DNA of 64,000 nt from Tillandsia leiboldiana (Eukaryota > Streptophyta > Magnoliopsida > Poales > Bromeliaceae). The stretch is from positions 42,804,977 to 42,868,976 of the forward strand of contig CM055061.1 in NCBI GenBank assembly GCA_029204045.2, in the 5' to 3' direction. Shown here piece by piece: positions 1 to 10,432 of this stretch (its first letter is position 1; each line of letters opens with the position of its first letter). Both the position numbers and the translations under genes were made by a program. A model generated the notes under the pieces. The model had not been told where the DNA came from. It saw nothing but the letters and a program-made list of their open reading frames with translations, and did no database searches.

Positions 1-303
1 TTCGCGCGCTGATTCCAAATCCGGCGTCCATTTTGCCAAATTCCAATCCTATAATTTGCCGGAGGCTCCCGAAAAGGTATTTTTAATCCGAATTCCGCGC
101 CGAGCCTAAATTTGATACCCACTCCTCGCGTAAACTGTTCTAAACATCCGATGGGGTCCCCCGATTACCTACGAGATCCATTTTAAGCCCCGAGTCCATC
201 TCTTGTGTCCAAACTGGCGCGCGAACACCGCCGACATGCCACGTAGGCTTCCAGAAGCTGCTGGTCACACTGTAGAAGCCCTGCAAAGATCCGGGTCACC
301 ACA
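1..303 (-). mobile_element. End fragment of a long gypsy LTR (A-like), cut by the window edge
   Basis: The stretch matches, with many substitutions, the right-hand ends of the gypsy A LTRs near 34335-34637 and 40446-40748. Shared landmarks include a TTCGCGCGCTGA block, AAATTTGCC-like blocks, a CCACGTAGG block and a terminal GATCC-GGTCA-CACA. The A element ends at the same motif, so 303 is taken as the LTR boundary. From 304 the sequence is Sirevirus gag codons. The LTR therefore inserted into that gag, and the rest of this element lies left of the window. ATTTC at 304-308 is the likely target-site duplication. A methionine at 203 opens a reading frame into gag, but its first third is LTR sequence and not a real start. 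Confidence 0.75.
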
Positions 304-1764
304 ATTTCGCCCAAAGGTTACAGCCATTGAAACTATTAAACACCCGGACGAAATACGTGTAGAAGAATTAGTTGGTTCATTACAAACATATGAAATGACA
401 TTTACTACTAACAATTCTTCTGGAAAAGCATCCTCTTCTAAGTCTTCAGGTTATGCGTTGAAAACAACTAAGGAAGAAGACGCGGATACATCCTCCTCAG
501 ACGATGACGGGAATCTTTCTATGGAGGAATTTGAGAAGCAGCTCGCTCTCTTGACAAGGAAGTTTCGCCGCAACTTTCGAAGGGGTAATTCAAGTAAATC
601 TCCATCCTTCGGAAAGTCGAACAAAGGAAAGGGTACTTCAAGTTACAAGTCAAGAAAGCAAGAGAACTTCTCAAAGGATAAGAAAAGTTCAGAGGGACAA
701 CTACAATGCTTCAAATGTCGAGGCTACGGCCACATTGCAACGGAGTGTCCCAACAAGTATCCGGCAAAGAAGAAGGCGATGCAAGTCATCACTTGGGATG
801 ACAACTCAACGTCAAATGAGTCGTCTTCAAGTGATGAAGAAAAGAGCACCACGGCATTCCACGCGTCCACATCTTCACCCTTCATGTGCTTTATGGCAAG
901 TACGTCCGAGTCATTGTCCAACTCCACTGTTGAAAAGATTGCAACGGACAACGAATCGGATGATTCGGAAGGTGAAGATTTTGCTCTAGCCTACCACAGA
1001 CTTTTGAGGGATTCAAAGAAAGTGGCTAAGCAAAACAAGAGTTTGAGAGGGAGATTGCATGATCTCGAAGTAGAAGCAAAAAGGGCAACTTCTCTCTCAA
1101 ACGCTCTTGAAGTGGAAAGGGAAAATCTGATAAAAGTAAATGTTTCCCTTCAAGAGTCCAATGAGCTTTTTGAGAAGGAACATACAAATCTTGTGGATAA
1201 AGCGGATCACTTCTCAAAGCTCTACAACGAGGCTCGACAGGATAACCTGGAAATGACAAAGACCATTTTCCAACTCAAGGATGACTTGCAGCGATTCTCT
1301 TCAGGAAGGAGTAAGTTGGATAGGCTTCTTGGTCTTGGTCAAACAAATCGGTTCGGCCTCGGGTACACTCAAACTGGAAACAGTCCAAGTTCGAGTGGGA
1401 CAGTTTTTGTGCCTCAGTCGGTATCTCCTCCTCCGACACCGGAATTCAAGACAAACAACGACAACAAACCTACTTCATCCTCTTTGGGATCGTCAAGATC
1501 TAAGGTATGTTTTCGTTGTGGTGTTTCAGGGCACATAAGAAGATATTGCAAGACGGGAGTCAAACGCTCACTTCAAACACCTCTTGCAATGACTACGACA
1601 AAGGTGATTCCTCGGAAATCAATTGCAAATCAATTGAAGGAAAAGAACCTTGGTAGTTTACCGCGCAAGACGACTTCATCAAGGAGCAGCAATCGTTTTA
1701 ACAAGACGCTTTCACCTAGGCATATAACTTCACGACCATTACCGACGCATTCCAAAAAGGTTTG
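304..1764 (+). pseudogene. gag: Sirevirus Gag, 5'-truncated, frameshifted at its 3' end
   Basis: Gag forms the virus-like particle and binds genomic RNA. This piece starts in the C-terminal part of the copia UBN2 gag domain (residues like KVTAIETI..HPDE, ELVGSLQTYEMTF), matching copy 3 at about 55615-55710. A serine/lysine-rich stretch follows, then a CCHC knuckle at 707-748 (CFKCRGYGHIATEC), an acidic serine-rich spacer, a heptad-like coiled-coil region around 985-1300, and a second CCHC knuckle at 1508-1549 (CFRCGVSGHIRRYC). The natural N-terminus is displaced by the LTR at 1-303. Gag should run in frame into protease, but a G is missing from a GGG run at 1764-1765 relative to copy 2, shifting the frame; the gag frame then ends at 1867. 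Confidence 0.88.
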
Positions 1765-4700
1765 GTGCGCAAAGGTGAAATCTTTCCTTGTCTTGTTACC
1801 AATGTTTCCTTGCATGCATATGATAGTTCGTCTTGGTATCTGGATAGCGGGTGTTCCCGTCACATGACCGGTGACAAAAATAGTTTTCAAAATCTTGAGA
1901 AAATCTCCGGAGGACTCGTTGTTTTCGGAGACGGTCGATCGTCCAAAATTGTTGGAAAAGGAACAGTAGCTATTCCAGATGGCCCGGTTCTAAATAATGT
2001 GTTATTTGTTGATGGTCTTAAGACTAACCTCATAAGCATAAGTCAACTTTGCGACAATGGTTTTTCAGTTAACTTTTCATCTGTTGAATGTGTTGTAACT
2101 GATAAGGACCATGTCTTCTTTTTAAAAGGGGTTAGAGCTGAAAACAATTGCTATGTTGTTCCTAATAAAATTTCAGAAAAATGTAATCTAGTTTCTTTGA
2201 TTAATGAAACAATTTGGCATGAAAGGCTAGGTCACATAAATTTTAAGGAACTTGCTATAATTTCAAACAAGGACGTGGTCAAGGCGGTTCCAAAACTTTT
2301 ATTTAAACAAAACATTGTGTGTGGTGGTTGCCAAAAGGGAAAACAGTCCAGGACTGCACACAAGAACTTGAACCACGTTGGTACAAAACGGCCTTTGGAA
2401 CTTTTACACATGGATTTAATGGGGCCAACTCGTCAACCATCTTTGGGAGGTAAATGGTATATTATCTTGATGATTGATGATTTCTCTCGATATTCTTGGG
2501 TAGCATTTTTAAAAGAGAAAGCTGATACTTTTGATTCTTTTCACGAGATTTGCCTTCGTATTATGATTGAAAAGAATGAAAAGATCATTCGTGTTAGAAG
2601 TGATAGAGGTGGAGAATTCGTTAACTCTAAATTCATTGACTTTTGCACTTCAAACGGTATTAAGCATGAATTCTCTACACCCTATACACCTCAACAGAAT
2701 GGTGTTGTCGAGCGCAAAAACAGGGTTGTTCAAGAGATGGCACGTGTTATGCTTCACAGCCGGAATTTACCGCTACATTTTTGGGCTGAAGCTGTGAACA
2801 CTGCAATCTATGTAATTAATCGAGTTTATTTGCGCCCGGGAACGTTAAATACACCATATGAACTATGGTGTGGTAGAAAACCCAACATCAAATATTTTCG
2901 CATCTTCGGGAGTCGGAGTTACATTTTACGTGACCGTGAAAATCTTGGAAAGTTTGACTCTCGAAGTGACGAAGGGATTTTCTTGGGGTATTCTACAAAT
3001 AGTAGAGCATATCGAGTATTTAACTTGGAATCTAAGACGATCGTAGAATCTATAAATGTTAAAGTAGATGAAGCTTTTCACTTTGGATCTGGAAAATCTA
3101 CCCTCGATATCTCTCTAGATGATGATTCACCTGCCATTGCATCTTCTCATAATAATACTTCCAATATTAATGATGCATCTAATGGTTCTTCAAGTTTATC
3201 TGATGTGCAGGAATCATCTCATATACCTCCGAGTACTCCGTTTCAACAAACGCTACGAATCTCCAAGGATCATCCGGAATCGAATATTATTGGAGATCCA
3301 CAAGAAGGAGTTAGAACTAGGAGGCAGTTGGTTTGTGGATTCGCTTGCTACGTATCTTTAATCGAACCAAAGAACATAGATGAAGCTCTTCAGGATGACT
3401 ACTGGATTAAAGCAATGCAGGAAGAGCTCCATCAATTTGAGCGAAACAAAGTCTGGGAATTAACGAAGCCTCCAAAGCAACATAATGTGATAGGTACCAA
3501 ATGGATTTTCAAGAACAAGAAAAATGAGGATGGTACTATCATCAGGAACAAGGCACGATTAGTTACTCAAGGCTACTCTCAAGTAGAAGGTATAGACTTT
3601 GATGAAACATTCGCCCCTGTAGCTAGACTCGAGTCCATTCGTATACTATTTGCTATTGCTTGTCATTTTAAAATCAAATTATTTCAAATGGACGTTAAGA
3701 GCGCGTTTCTAAATGGGTTTTTAAATGAGGAAGTTTATGTGGCTTAACCGAAAGGTTTTGTAGACCATAAACAACCTAACCATGTTTTTCGTTTGAAAAA
3801 GGCTCTTTACGGTCTGAAACAAGCACCGCGAGCATGGTACGAAAGGTTGACAAAGCACCTTTTCGAGAAGGGCTATACTCGAGGGGGAGCTGACATGACT
3901 CTCTTTGTGAAGCATTATCAAAGCAATTTCATTGTAGCACAAATCTATGTCGATGACATTGTATTTGGCGCAACAAGAGATAATGATGCTTCTAAATTCG
4001 CGGAGACCATGGAAAGCGAATTTGAGATGTCCATGATGGGCGAATTGACTTATTTCCTTGGATTGCAAATTAAACAAAATGATGAAGGTATTCACTTGAG
4101 TCAATCCAAGTATGCAATGGAGTTGGTTAAAAGTATGACTTAGAAAATTCGAAGGATTTTCCGACTCCAATGGGAACTAGCCACAAGGGACTTGGAAGTG
4201 ATTCACAAAGTGAGAATGTAGACGAGAAACTGTATCGAAGTATGATTGGAAGTCTACTTTACCTCACGGCTAGTCGCCCGGATATATCCTTTAGTGTTGG
4301 GATTTGCGCGAGATATCAATCAGCACCAAAGGAGGTTCACCTGAAAGCGGTGAAAAGGATCATCCGGTACATCAAAGGATCAATTAATTTCGGAATTTGG
4401 TATCCTATGGGAACTAGTTTGGATATTGTTGGATACTCAGATGCCGATTGGGCAGGATCAGTGGATGATCGGAAAAGCACGAGTGGTGCATGCTTCTATC
4501 TTGGCCATTGCCTTGTTGCATGGCACAGTAAAAAGCAGAATTGCATAGCACTCTCGACTGCCGAAGAGGAATACATTTCAGCGGGTAGTTGTTCAACCCA
4601 ACTCATTTGGATGAAAAGTGTGTTGAGCGACTTCCGGATTTCAGCATCTTCGGTAACAATTCTTTGTGACAACACAAGTGCAATTAACATTTCTAAAAAC

Positions 4701-4892
4701 CCTGTGTTGCACTCTAGAACAAAACATACTGAACTTAGATATCATTTTCTTAGAGAGCTAGTTAAATCAAATACTCTTCAACTTTCATATATTTCAACTA
4801 CGGATCAATTAGCTGACATCTTAACAAAACCTTTGGATCAAAAACGTTTTATTCATTTGCGAAAAGCAATTGGAATGCTTTCCTTGAAATAA
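1765..4892 (+). pseudogene. pol: Sirevirus Pol: protease, integrase, reverse transcriptase, RNase H (disrupted)
   Basis: The aspartic protease site is DSG at 1843-1851 in WYLDSGCSRHMTG. The integrase zinc domain begins near WHERLGHINF (2215). The catalytic triad is D2413, D2602 and E2710 with the expected D35E spacing, followed by the GKPNIKYFRIFG-like copia region. Reverse transcriptase shows FQMDVKSAFLNG (about 3688) and the YVDD catalytic motif (3946-3957). RNase H shows YSDADWAGS, STAEEEY, CDNTSAI and SRTKHTELRYHF, ending at 4892. Two lesions stop expression: TAA at 3745-3747, where copy 2 has CAA, and a one-base deletion near 4137 that moves the rest to another frame. The upstream frameshift at 1764 also separates Pol from Gag. 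The remainder reads cleanly. Confidence 0.93.
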
Positions 4893-5824
4893 ACTTCTTT
4901 TTGAAACCTTTGCTTAGGATAGGTTTTGTTTTTGTTTTGTTTTGTTCATTATCTATGTTTGTACATAGGACATTAATTGAGCATAGATCATAATTGACTT
5001 TAATTGCATCTTTTCGCACATTTAGAAATTTATTATGCTTTTGCCATCATAATATTTCACTGTTGCAATGATCATTTATGTTAATTAAATCATTTTCTAA
5101 GTGATCAAAGTCAATTTCTCTCTCAATGATCTCTTGGTATAGTCATTATCTTATTTGACTGCTTAGTCGAGTATGAAATCGAGATCAATTTTTGGTTGAA
5201 TACTTTATATCTTAAATAATTGATAGCCAATTGAGGGGGAGTCAAAGAAATGTAAAATGCTCAAAAGATGTGGAAAGAGTTACATCCCAATGAGGAGTGT
5301 GAAAACTACCACCACATGGAGGAAAGAGCTACCACCTCGGTCGTCCGAGTATTGTGTGCAGCTACCACATGTATACCAAGCATGGTTGTTCAATTTTTGA
5401 TTAAGTAAAATGCATGTTGAAATACTTGACTCCGTCAAATTTCAAGGTTGGTATAAGGTGGGTTTTTAAAGAAAGATGCTCAAAGAGCCACTCTCTTCAA
5501 CAGATTGTCTAGATAAATTATCTACCATATTTGGGATTTCAAACATCTATTGATCTTTGTATTTCATTTTCTTTACCGAACTGATGATTTGATAAAGGCA
5601 TTACTCATAAGATCAAGTTAGATGTAATTGAAGGTGTTCAACTTTAAGGGATTTAATTTTTGTAAATTCTCGTTTCATTTTTGGATATTATTGATAGATT
5701 TGGCATAATCTAATTCTTGTTGTATGAAATGATGATTTTTGTTTAAAGTTGATACTCAATTGTGCTTACATACTTTTTCTGGATCTTATGAATTTTTTCT
5801 AAATTTTTCTGAAGAAAAAGTTGG
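4893..5824 (+). other. Sirevirus spacer between pol and the env-like module, with an internal polypurine tract and a conserved block
   Basis: AT-rich, no convincing ORF. It contains a polypurine run (TGAGGGGGAG, about 5232-5241) inside the element rather than at the LTR edge, with a counterpart in copy 2 near 28023-28034. About 5257-5370 is a block built from ACCACC and GAAAGAG words that is strongly conserved in copy 2 (minus strand, about 27892-27997) and in gag-only copy 3 (about 57465-57570). A second short conserved piece, ending AGATGCTCAAAGAGCCAC, lies at about 5474-5491. Conservation outside coding sequence points to a cis-acting role. Confidence 0.7.
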
Positions 5825-6055
5825 AGTCGATCCGGATCGGGCAAGCTGATCCGGATCCCGAACGCTGGCTTCTTCCTGCGGCTGGCCGATCCGGATCGAA
5901 ATCTCGATCCGATCCGGATCACGGCTAGGGTTTTAATAAGAACAAGAGGGTTTTGATTTCTTTTACCTTAATCTTTTGTTCTCAAATCTCTAGAGCCTCT
6001 CTCTCTAGAACTATTGCACCTTGGAGCTTTCCAAACTCAAGTTCTTCGAATACAA
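5825..6055 (+). promoter_or_regulatory. LTR-like palindrome cluster and leader upstream of the env-like ORF
   Basis: Four or five copies of the palindrome GATCCGGATC, or close variants, lie in about 110 bp (5828-5925). They are the same words that fill the LTR upstream of its TATA box (8862-9088). A TAGGGTTTTAATAAG stretch and a pyrimidine-rich leader follow, leading to a splice donor at 6056. Copy 2 has the corresponding cluster on the minus strand at about 27363-27440. An internal promoter for a separate env-like transcript is an inference; there is only a weak TATA-like sequence. Confidence 0.5.
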
Positions 6056-6439
6056 GTAAGTTTTATTGATCAAAATCCCGTTTTTCACAGTTTTTCTCTA
6101 TTTTCTTCAAAACGTGATGAGATTTTTCTATCTTTTTCGTTTTTGAATGGTTTTTGATCAAATTTCTTTTGAAATAAGAACTCTGGGTAGATTAGTTTTG
6201 ATTATGTGCTAGGTATTCTCCTGATTAACGGATTTTTAGGCTTCGATTTCTAAAAATTTCGGTTTTAGGGCATATAATAAGGATTTTCGAAAATAATGCA
6301 ATTGATCTATTTTTAAATGTCCTTTTGCAAAACTAATTTGATTCTTAGTCTCTCTACATGATTATGATTATTTGGGTACAATTTTTCAAATCTTTAAAAA
6401 TTAACAATTTCTCATGTGTTCTTGAGTTGGTCTTCACAG
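6056..6439 (+). other. Probable 5'-leader intron of the env-like transcript (384 bp)
   Basis: The donor is AG|GTAAGT at 6056 and the acceptor TTCACAG at 6439. The interval is AT-rich, as plant introns are. In copy 2 the matching donor (27226) and acceptor (26843) on the minus strand also enclose exactly 384 bp, and the first 20 bp after the donor are almost identical. Removing the interval places the start codon at 6465 only 25 nt after the junction. Confidence 0.6.
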
Positions 6440-6464
6440 GATACATTCTTCACTAGCAATCAAA

Positions 6465-7880
6465 ATGGTGATCACTTGGATTATTTTCCTACTTGCTGCC
6501 ATGGTACATGTCAAGGATACTGCCAAGCCCAAGAGGGCTAAGAAAGCAAAGAAAGCGAAAGATGATTCCGATACAGAGTCGAAAACGGAATCAATTGATT
6601 GGGATGAGCTTCAAGTTGAAGCAACAACACCCACTGCTTCGAAAGGAAAAGCTCCTGCGGAAACATCAAAAGCTTCAAAGCCTACTGCAGCTGAAAAAGG
6701 AAAAGCCCCTATGGATCCAAATCCAGTTGGGACAAGAAGAAAAACCGGTGCAAGAAAACGAGGCAGTGCTCAAGGAATCTCCATCGAGCAACCAGTTGCT
6801 AGACAGCCTTCTCCACAAGACTTCATCAGCTCCGCAAGAATAAAGGATTTTGAGAAGAGGGAATGCATTGGCGAGAGACATGTCAATGTCAAACCAATGA
6901 AGGAACGATCTGCAGTCTTTGGGATTTTGTTTGACCAAGTTGGTCTTGCTCAAATTTGCAACTTCCCTGAGACTACTGGGTACTGTCCACACTCAGTTCG
7001 AATGTTTTATCAGAACACTGCAAGTCTGATTGATCACGATGATGGACGTCGAGAATTTCACACTTTGGTTAAAAATATCAAAATCAAAGTCACACCCCAG
7101 CTGATTGGAGATGTGCTAGGTATGACAGCCAGAGCTGATGGACTCCATTACCTAAAAACTCAAAGCTTCAACGACAACTCCTGGAGAGTTGTAGTCAATG
7201 GAATTTGTGTTCCGAATACTTTGTCAACCGGAAATTCTGTTTTCTCTAAAGAGCTTCGACCAGAGTATCGGTATATAAACTTCATTGTCTGCTACAACAT
7301 TCTTCCCAACATGAATACGAAGGTTCTTCGATGGGACAGGATGTTATTCCTTTATCTTCTTGGAAACCCGGTCGCATTGATGGGAGCAAACTTGAATATT
7401 CCTTATCTAATTTGGTCAAGGATGGCGCGGTATGTGGAACACTCTCACCCCACAGAGAGACTACCATACCCAATGATAATCATGCGCATCCTCAAAAAGT
7501 TTAAAGTCGATACAAGCGCGAGCTCATACATGTACAGTTTGGGCACCATTAATGAGACAACAATAGTGAAGTCTCTCTCGACGAAGCCAGATGATCCCCT
7601 AATACCTCCTCACCGCCAACGAGCACAACAACAACAAGCAACAACCTCTACACCAGCAGCACAACCAGCACCTCCATCAACGTCTGATGATGATGCGTCG
7701 GTTAGCTTAATCTTTAAGGAACAACAGCGACTCTCAAACGAGCAAGAACGCATAGCTACTGATTTCGCTGAAATGAAAGAGGATATCAAAGAAGTTAAGA
7801 AGGAACAAGCTTCTATGAACAAACGGATCAAGAAAATGTTTCAGAAGCTTGGGTGTATCAGCTCCGACGACTCTGCATAA
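6465..7880 (+). CDS. Sirevirus env-like third ORF protein (471 aa), intact
   Basis: The function is not established. Proteins at this position in Sireviruses are called env-like, and the central region resembles the plant family annotated as putative plant transposon protein. Residues 3-15 are hydrophobic (WIIFLLAAMV). Residues about 18-110 are rich in Lys, Ala and acidic residues. A conserved core at about 120-380 contains KRECIGERHVNV, a GLAQICNFPETTGY-like segment, an LRPEYRYINFIVCYNI-like segment, KVLRWDRM and ERLPYPMIIMRIL. Then come a Gln/Pro/Ala-rich linker and a C-terminal coiled coil (about 420-465). The start at 6465 is preferred because copy 2 begins with the same hydrophobic pattern. 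It is uninterrupted although upstream pol is broken. It might be a membrane-anchored accessory protein, but no true envelope similarity is visible. Confidence 0.8.
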   Translation: MVITWIIFLLAAMVHVKDTAKPKRAKKAKKAKDDSDTESKTESIDWDELQVEATTPTASKGKAPAETSKASKPTAAEKGKAPMDPNPVGTRRKTGARKRGSAQGISIEQPVARQPSPQDFISSARIKDFEKRECIGERHVNVKPMKERSAVFGILFDQVGLAQICNFPETTGYCPHSVRMFYQNTASLIDHDDGRREFHTLVKNIKIKVTPQLIGDVLGMTARADGLHYLKTQSFNDNSWRVVVNGICVPNTLSTGNSVFSKELRPEYRYINFIVCYNILPNMNTKVLRWDRMLFLYLLGNPVALMGANLNIPYLIWSRMARYVEHSHPTERLPYPMIIMRILKKFKVDTSASSYMYSLGTINETTIVKSLSTKPDDPLIPPHRQRAQQQQATTSTPAAQPAPPSTSDDDASVSLIFKEQQRLSNEQERIATDFAEMKEDIKEVKKEQASMNKRIKKMFQKLGCISSDDSA

Positions 7881-8636
7881 ACTTTTGTTTCTAATCTTTC
7901 TTTTGCAGGTTTTTAAGTTTTTGTTATTATTCAGCTCTCACGTTTCTTTATTCTAATCTATTTAACTCTCCTTAAATTTTTATAATTTTGGCTTTGTTTG
8001 TGACAAAAAGGGGGAGAGAGTTTAGAGAGAACTTGAACAATGATTGAACAATGATGATGTGAATGTGTGAACTTGAACAGAGAACTTGAACAATGATGAT
8101 GTGAATGTGTGAACATCTGTGAACATCAAGGTAAGTATCACTTCAACTTTGACTTTGGTGAAGGGTAAGTATCACAACTTTGGTTTTTATCTTGTGATTT
8201 GTTGCATGTTCCTACTAACTATTCGACTAACTATTTGGACATGTATTATTACTAACAAGTTGTTTATTTACTAACAAAGCAAAGTTATGACATTTGGAAT
8301 TTTATTGTTTAGAAGATATGTCAATGTTTGATTGTGATCTTATTACATATCTGAATTACTCAATGTCATGGTGAGCATAAACTCTATCTCTGTTAGGTTT
8401 TGAATGCTAAATATTCTTGAGGTATCTAACGATCTCTTTTTGTCAAGAATGATTTCTTTGTGCAGAGAGTACAGATGTCTAAGTCTAGAGTCTGTTTTAG
8501 GAGTTTATATCTCATGTTTTTAAATTTTTGGATCTCCATTGTAAATTTTTGTTGTATGGTGATAGCAACAAAGATATCTTTTTGAATTTTCTTTAGTGGA
8601 TCTGTGTTTTGTCACGAAACCGCCAAAGGGGGAGAT
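7881..8636 (+). other. Sirevirus 3' untranslated region with two polypurine tracts
   Basis: There is no ORF. The first polypurine tract, GACAAAAAGGGGGAGAGAG, is at about 8001-8019. The second, AAAGGGGGAG, is at 8625-8634, immediately before the LTR at 8637, and would prime plus-strand DNA synthesis. Between them, 8032-8125 holds an imperfect duplication of about 46 bp built from GAACTTGAACAATGATGATG and GTGAATGTGTGAAC words. Copy 2 (about 22527-22545 and 21965-21975) and copy 3 (58195 and 58590) have the same two tracts. Confidence 0.8.
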
Positions 8637-9936
8637 TGTTACGGAATTTGAGTTGGCGTAGTTTCGTGAAAGGTTCAAGTCTTGAAGATTGAAGGTGAAG
8701 AAAGTTGGATCATTTAACTCAATCTCAAGAAAGAAGAATTCAAAAGGATCAGGTATGTTTAACTAAAGTTTATTGGTGATCCGAATACTTCTTGTAGTGT
8801 AGAAACACCTGGAAGAATTTTTTAATTGCATAAAAATCAAAAACTGGTGTTCGGACATGTTCAGGATCCGGATCAGAGCCAGCGATCCGGATCCCGAAGG
8901 TTGTTGTTTCATACATTACTTCAATCCGGATCGCAGCATCTCACGATCCGGATCCCGAACGTTGAGTTTTCTGAATTGTATGAACGATCCGGATCAGGCA
9001 TTCCGATCCGGATCCCGAACGATTGTTTTTCTGGAAACCGTCTTTCTTGCTACTGCAATCCGGATCGCCAAAATCCGATCCGGATCGCCGTCCGTAAAAA
9101 TTCCAGAAATGTTAGGTTTTTGATTCTTATCTCCTTCCTAGGGTTTCTAACCTATAAATAGACCCTATGACTCTTTTTCGATAAAAGAGAAGAAATATAC
9201 TCCACATATTTGATATAGAGCCGTCATAATCAAATATCATCTTATACGGCCCTAGATCCACATATAGAGAAGAAAGGAAATCATTAGATATTACACTATG
9301 TTTCTTCATCTATATTGATTAGTTTGATTCTAGGTTTTCATACTCATATCTTGAGTTGAATCAAACTAATGAATACTTAGATGGTATTTCCTATCTATCT
9401 TTGATCTAAGTATTCGGCGGATCATCACCACCCAAAAACAACGATTTCCCCAAAATCGGCGCGTGGATTCGCGTCTCCTTGTGGATTCAAGGTTCAACCG
9501 CTCTCGTGGATTCGGAGCGAGGCACATTCATGGATTCGAAGGGTGCTACTGGGTGAAGACCGTGGATTCGGTCGGACGTCGTGGATTCGACGTTGGACGC
9601 CGTGGATTCGGCGTTGGGCGCAGATCGTGGATTCGAGAAGCGTCGTGGAGCAAGCGGAGAAGATCCTCTAGGAGCGTATGGAAAAGGTTGAGTCGTAAGT
9701 GTGTACGGTAAATCACCTTATACGTGTTTTAATTCTAGTGGATTTCGCCGTGTTATCGGTCCCGTGGTTTTTTACTCCGGTTTGGAGTTTTTCCACGTAA
9801 AAATCTTGCGTTTTATTTTTATTTCCGCATTGGGTTTTTGTTATCGCAATGATTTTTGAGTGTTTATACGTTTACACCTATTCACCCCCCTCTAGGTGTT
9901 TCTTCCCCTATTTAGATCTATATTACATATAACCCA
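8637..9936 (+). repeat. 3' LTR of Sirevirus copy 1 (1300 bp)
   Basis: It begins TGTTACGG next to the polypurine tract and ends CCCA. U3 carries a palindrome cluster (GATCCGGATC and variants, 8862-9088) followed by a TATA box, TATAAATA, at 9153-9160. The transcribed part holds about eight GTGGATTCG words at 9462-9640. A CACCCCCCTCTAGG stretch near the end is shared with the LTRs of copies 2 and 3. No primer-binding site follows, as expected for a 3' LTR. Confidence 0.85.
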
Positions 9937-10432
9937 TCACGGGTGAGGATTTTGAGGTGTGGTAATGCATCGCGGAACGGACTGGGTGTTGTGCTGAGGC
10001 AACGGGGGGGGGGGAGAGTTAAGGCCTTTACGACCAAGCAACTCAAGGAAACGATGCGTCCAATCAAGATCACTCCGGAAAGACAAGTGGAGCAGTCGAT
10101 GCCTGGAGCGGTAAGGGTCAGACGGGAGACATACCGGTAACCGCGATTACGCAGCTGGACGGATCAACAGCAGACTTTTGGTGGCTTAAATTCACAAGGG
10201 ATGTAGCACAACTCGTGGCTCGCTTTTGGGTTGGTCATCGAATAAAGGCCGAACATCAGCGCCCGGCGGGAAAACTGCAATCTCTCCTAGTGCCAGCGAG
10301 AAATGAGAAGATCACGAGGGGCGCAAAGCCAATGGGAAGCGCAAGTCGGACATGTTTGGCCACTTTCCCCATTTATTGGATTCCTGGCGTATTTAAGTTT
10401 CGGGGACGAAACTTCTTTTAAGGTGTGAGTGA
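9937..10432 (+). pseudogene. Decayed gypsy (Tekay/Del-type) pol: RNase H and integrase remnants, plus polypurine tract
   Basis: Host fragment into which Sirevirus copy 1 inserted. About 9950-10055 reads as the RNase H segment DFEV..NASRNGLGVVLRQ..AFTTKQLKE, with a frameshift and an artificial G run at 10005-10014. A linker remnant ending AITQLD follows at about 10138-10162. About 10190-10310 reads FTRDVAQLVARFWVGHRIKAEHQRPAGKLQSL, the integrase zinc-finger to core junction typical of plant Tekay elements, with the zinc-binding cysteines lost. The integrase core is absent. About 10399-10432 is the usual gypsy end GGGGACGAAACTTCTTTTA and a degraded purine tract. Confidence 0.75.

Larger units (their letters stand above)
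304..9936 (+). mobile_element. Ty1/copia Sirevirus-type retrotransposon, copy 1 (5' part missing)
   Basis: Order: Gag with coiled coil and two zinc knuckles, protease, integrase, reverse transcriptase, RNase H, a long spacer, an env-like ORF, two polypurine tracts and a 1.3-kb LTR. A third ORF after pol, multiple polypurine tracts and clusters of short palindromes in the LTR are known Sirevirus traits. The 5' LTR and the start of gag lie beyond the A-like LTR at 1-303. The 3' LTR ends at 9936 directly against gypsy pol sequence, so this element inserted into gypsy C. Damage to coding sequence is light (two one-base deletions and one nonsense codon), suggesting a fairly young copy. Confidence 0.88.

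Noticed and set aside
203..303. Start codon at 203 for the gag frame
   Set aside because: The first codons translate inserted LTR sequence; homology to gag begins only at 304.
5232..5241. Polypurine run as the true LTR boundary of copy 1
   Set aside because: The LTR-type start TGTTACGG and matching LTRs in copies 2 and 3 place the boundary at 8637; the run at 5232 is internal.
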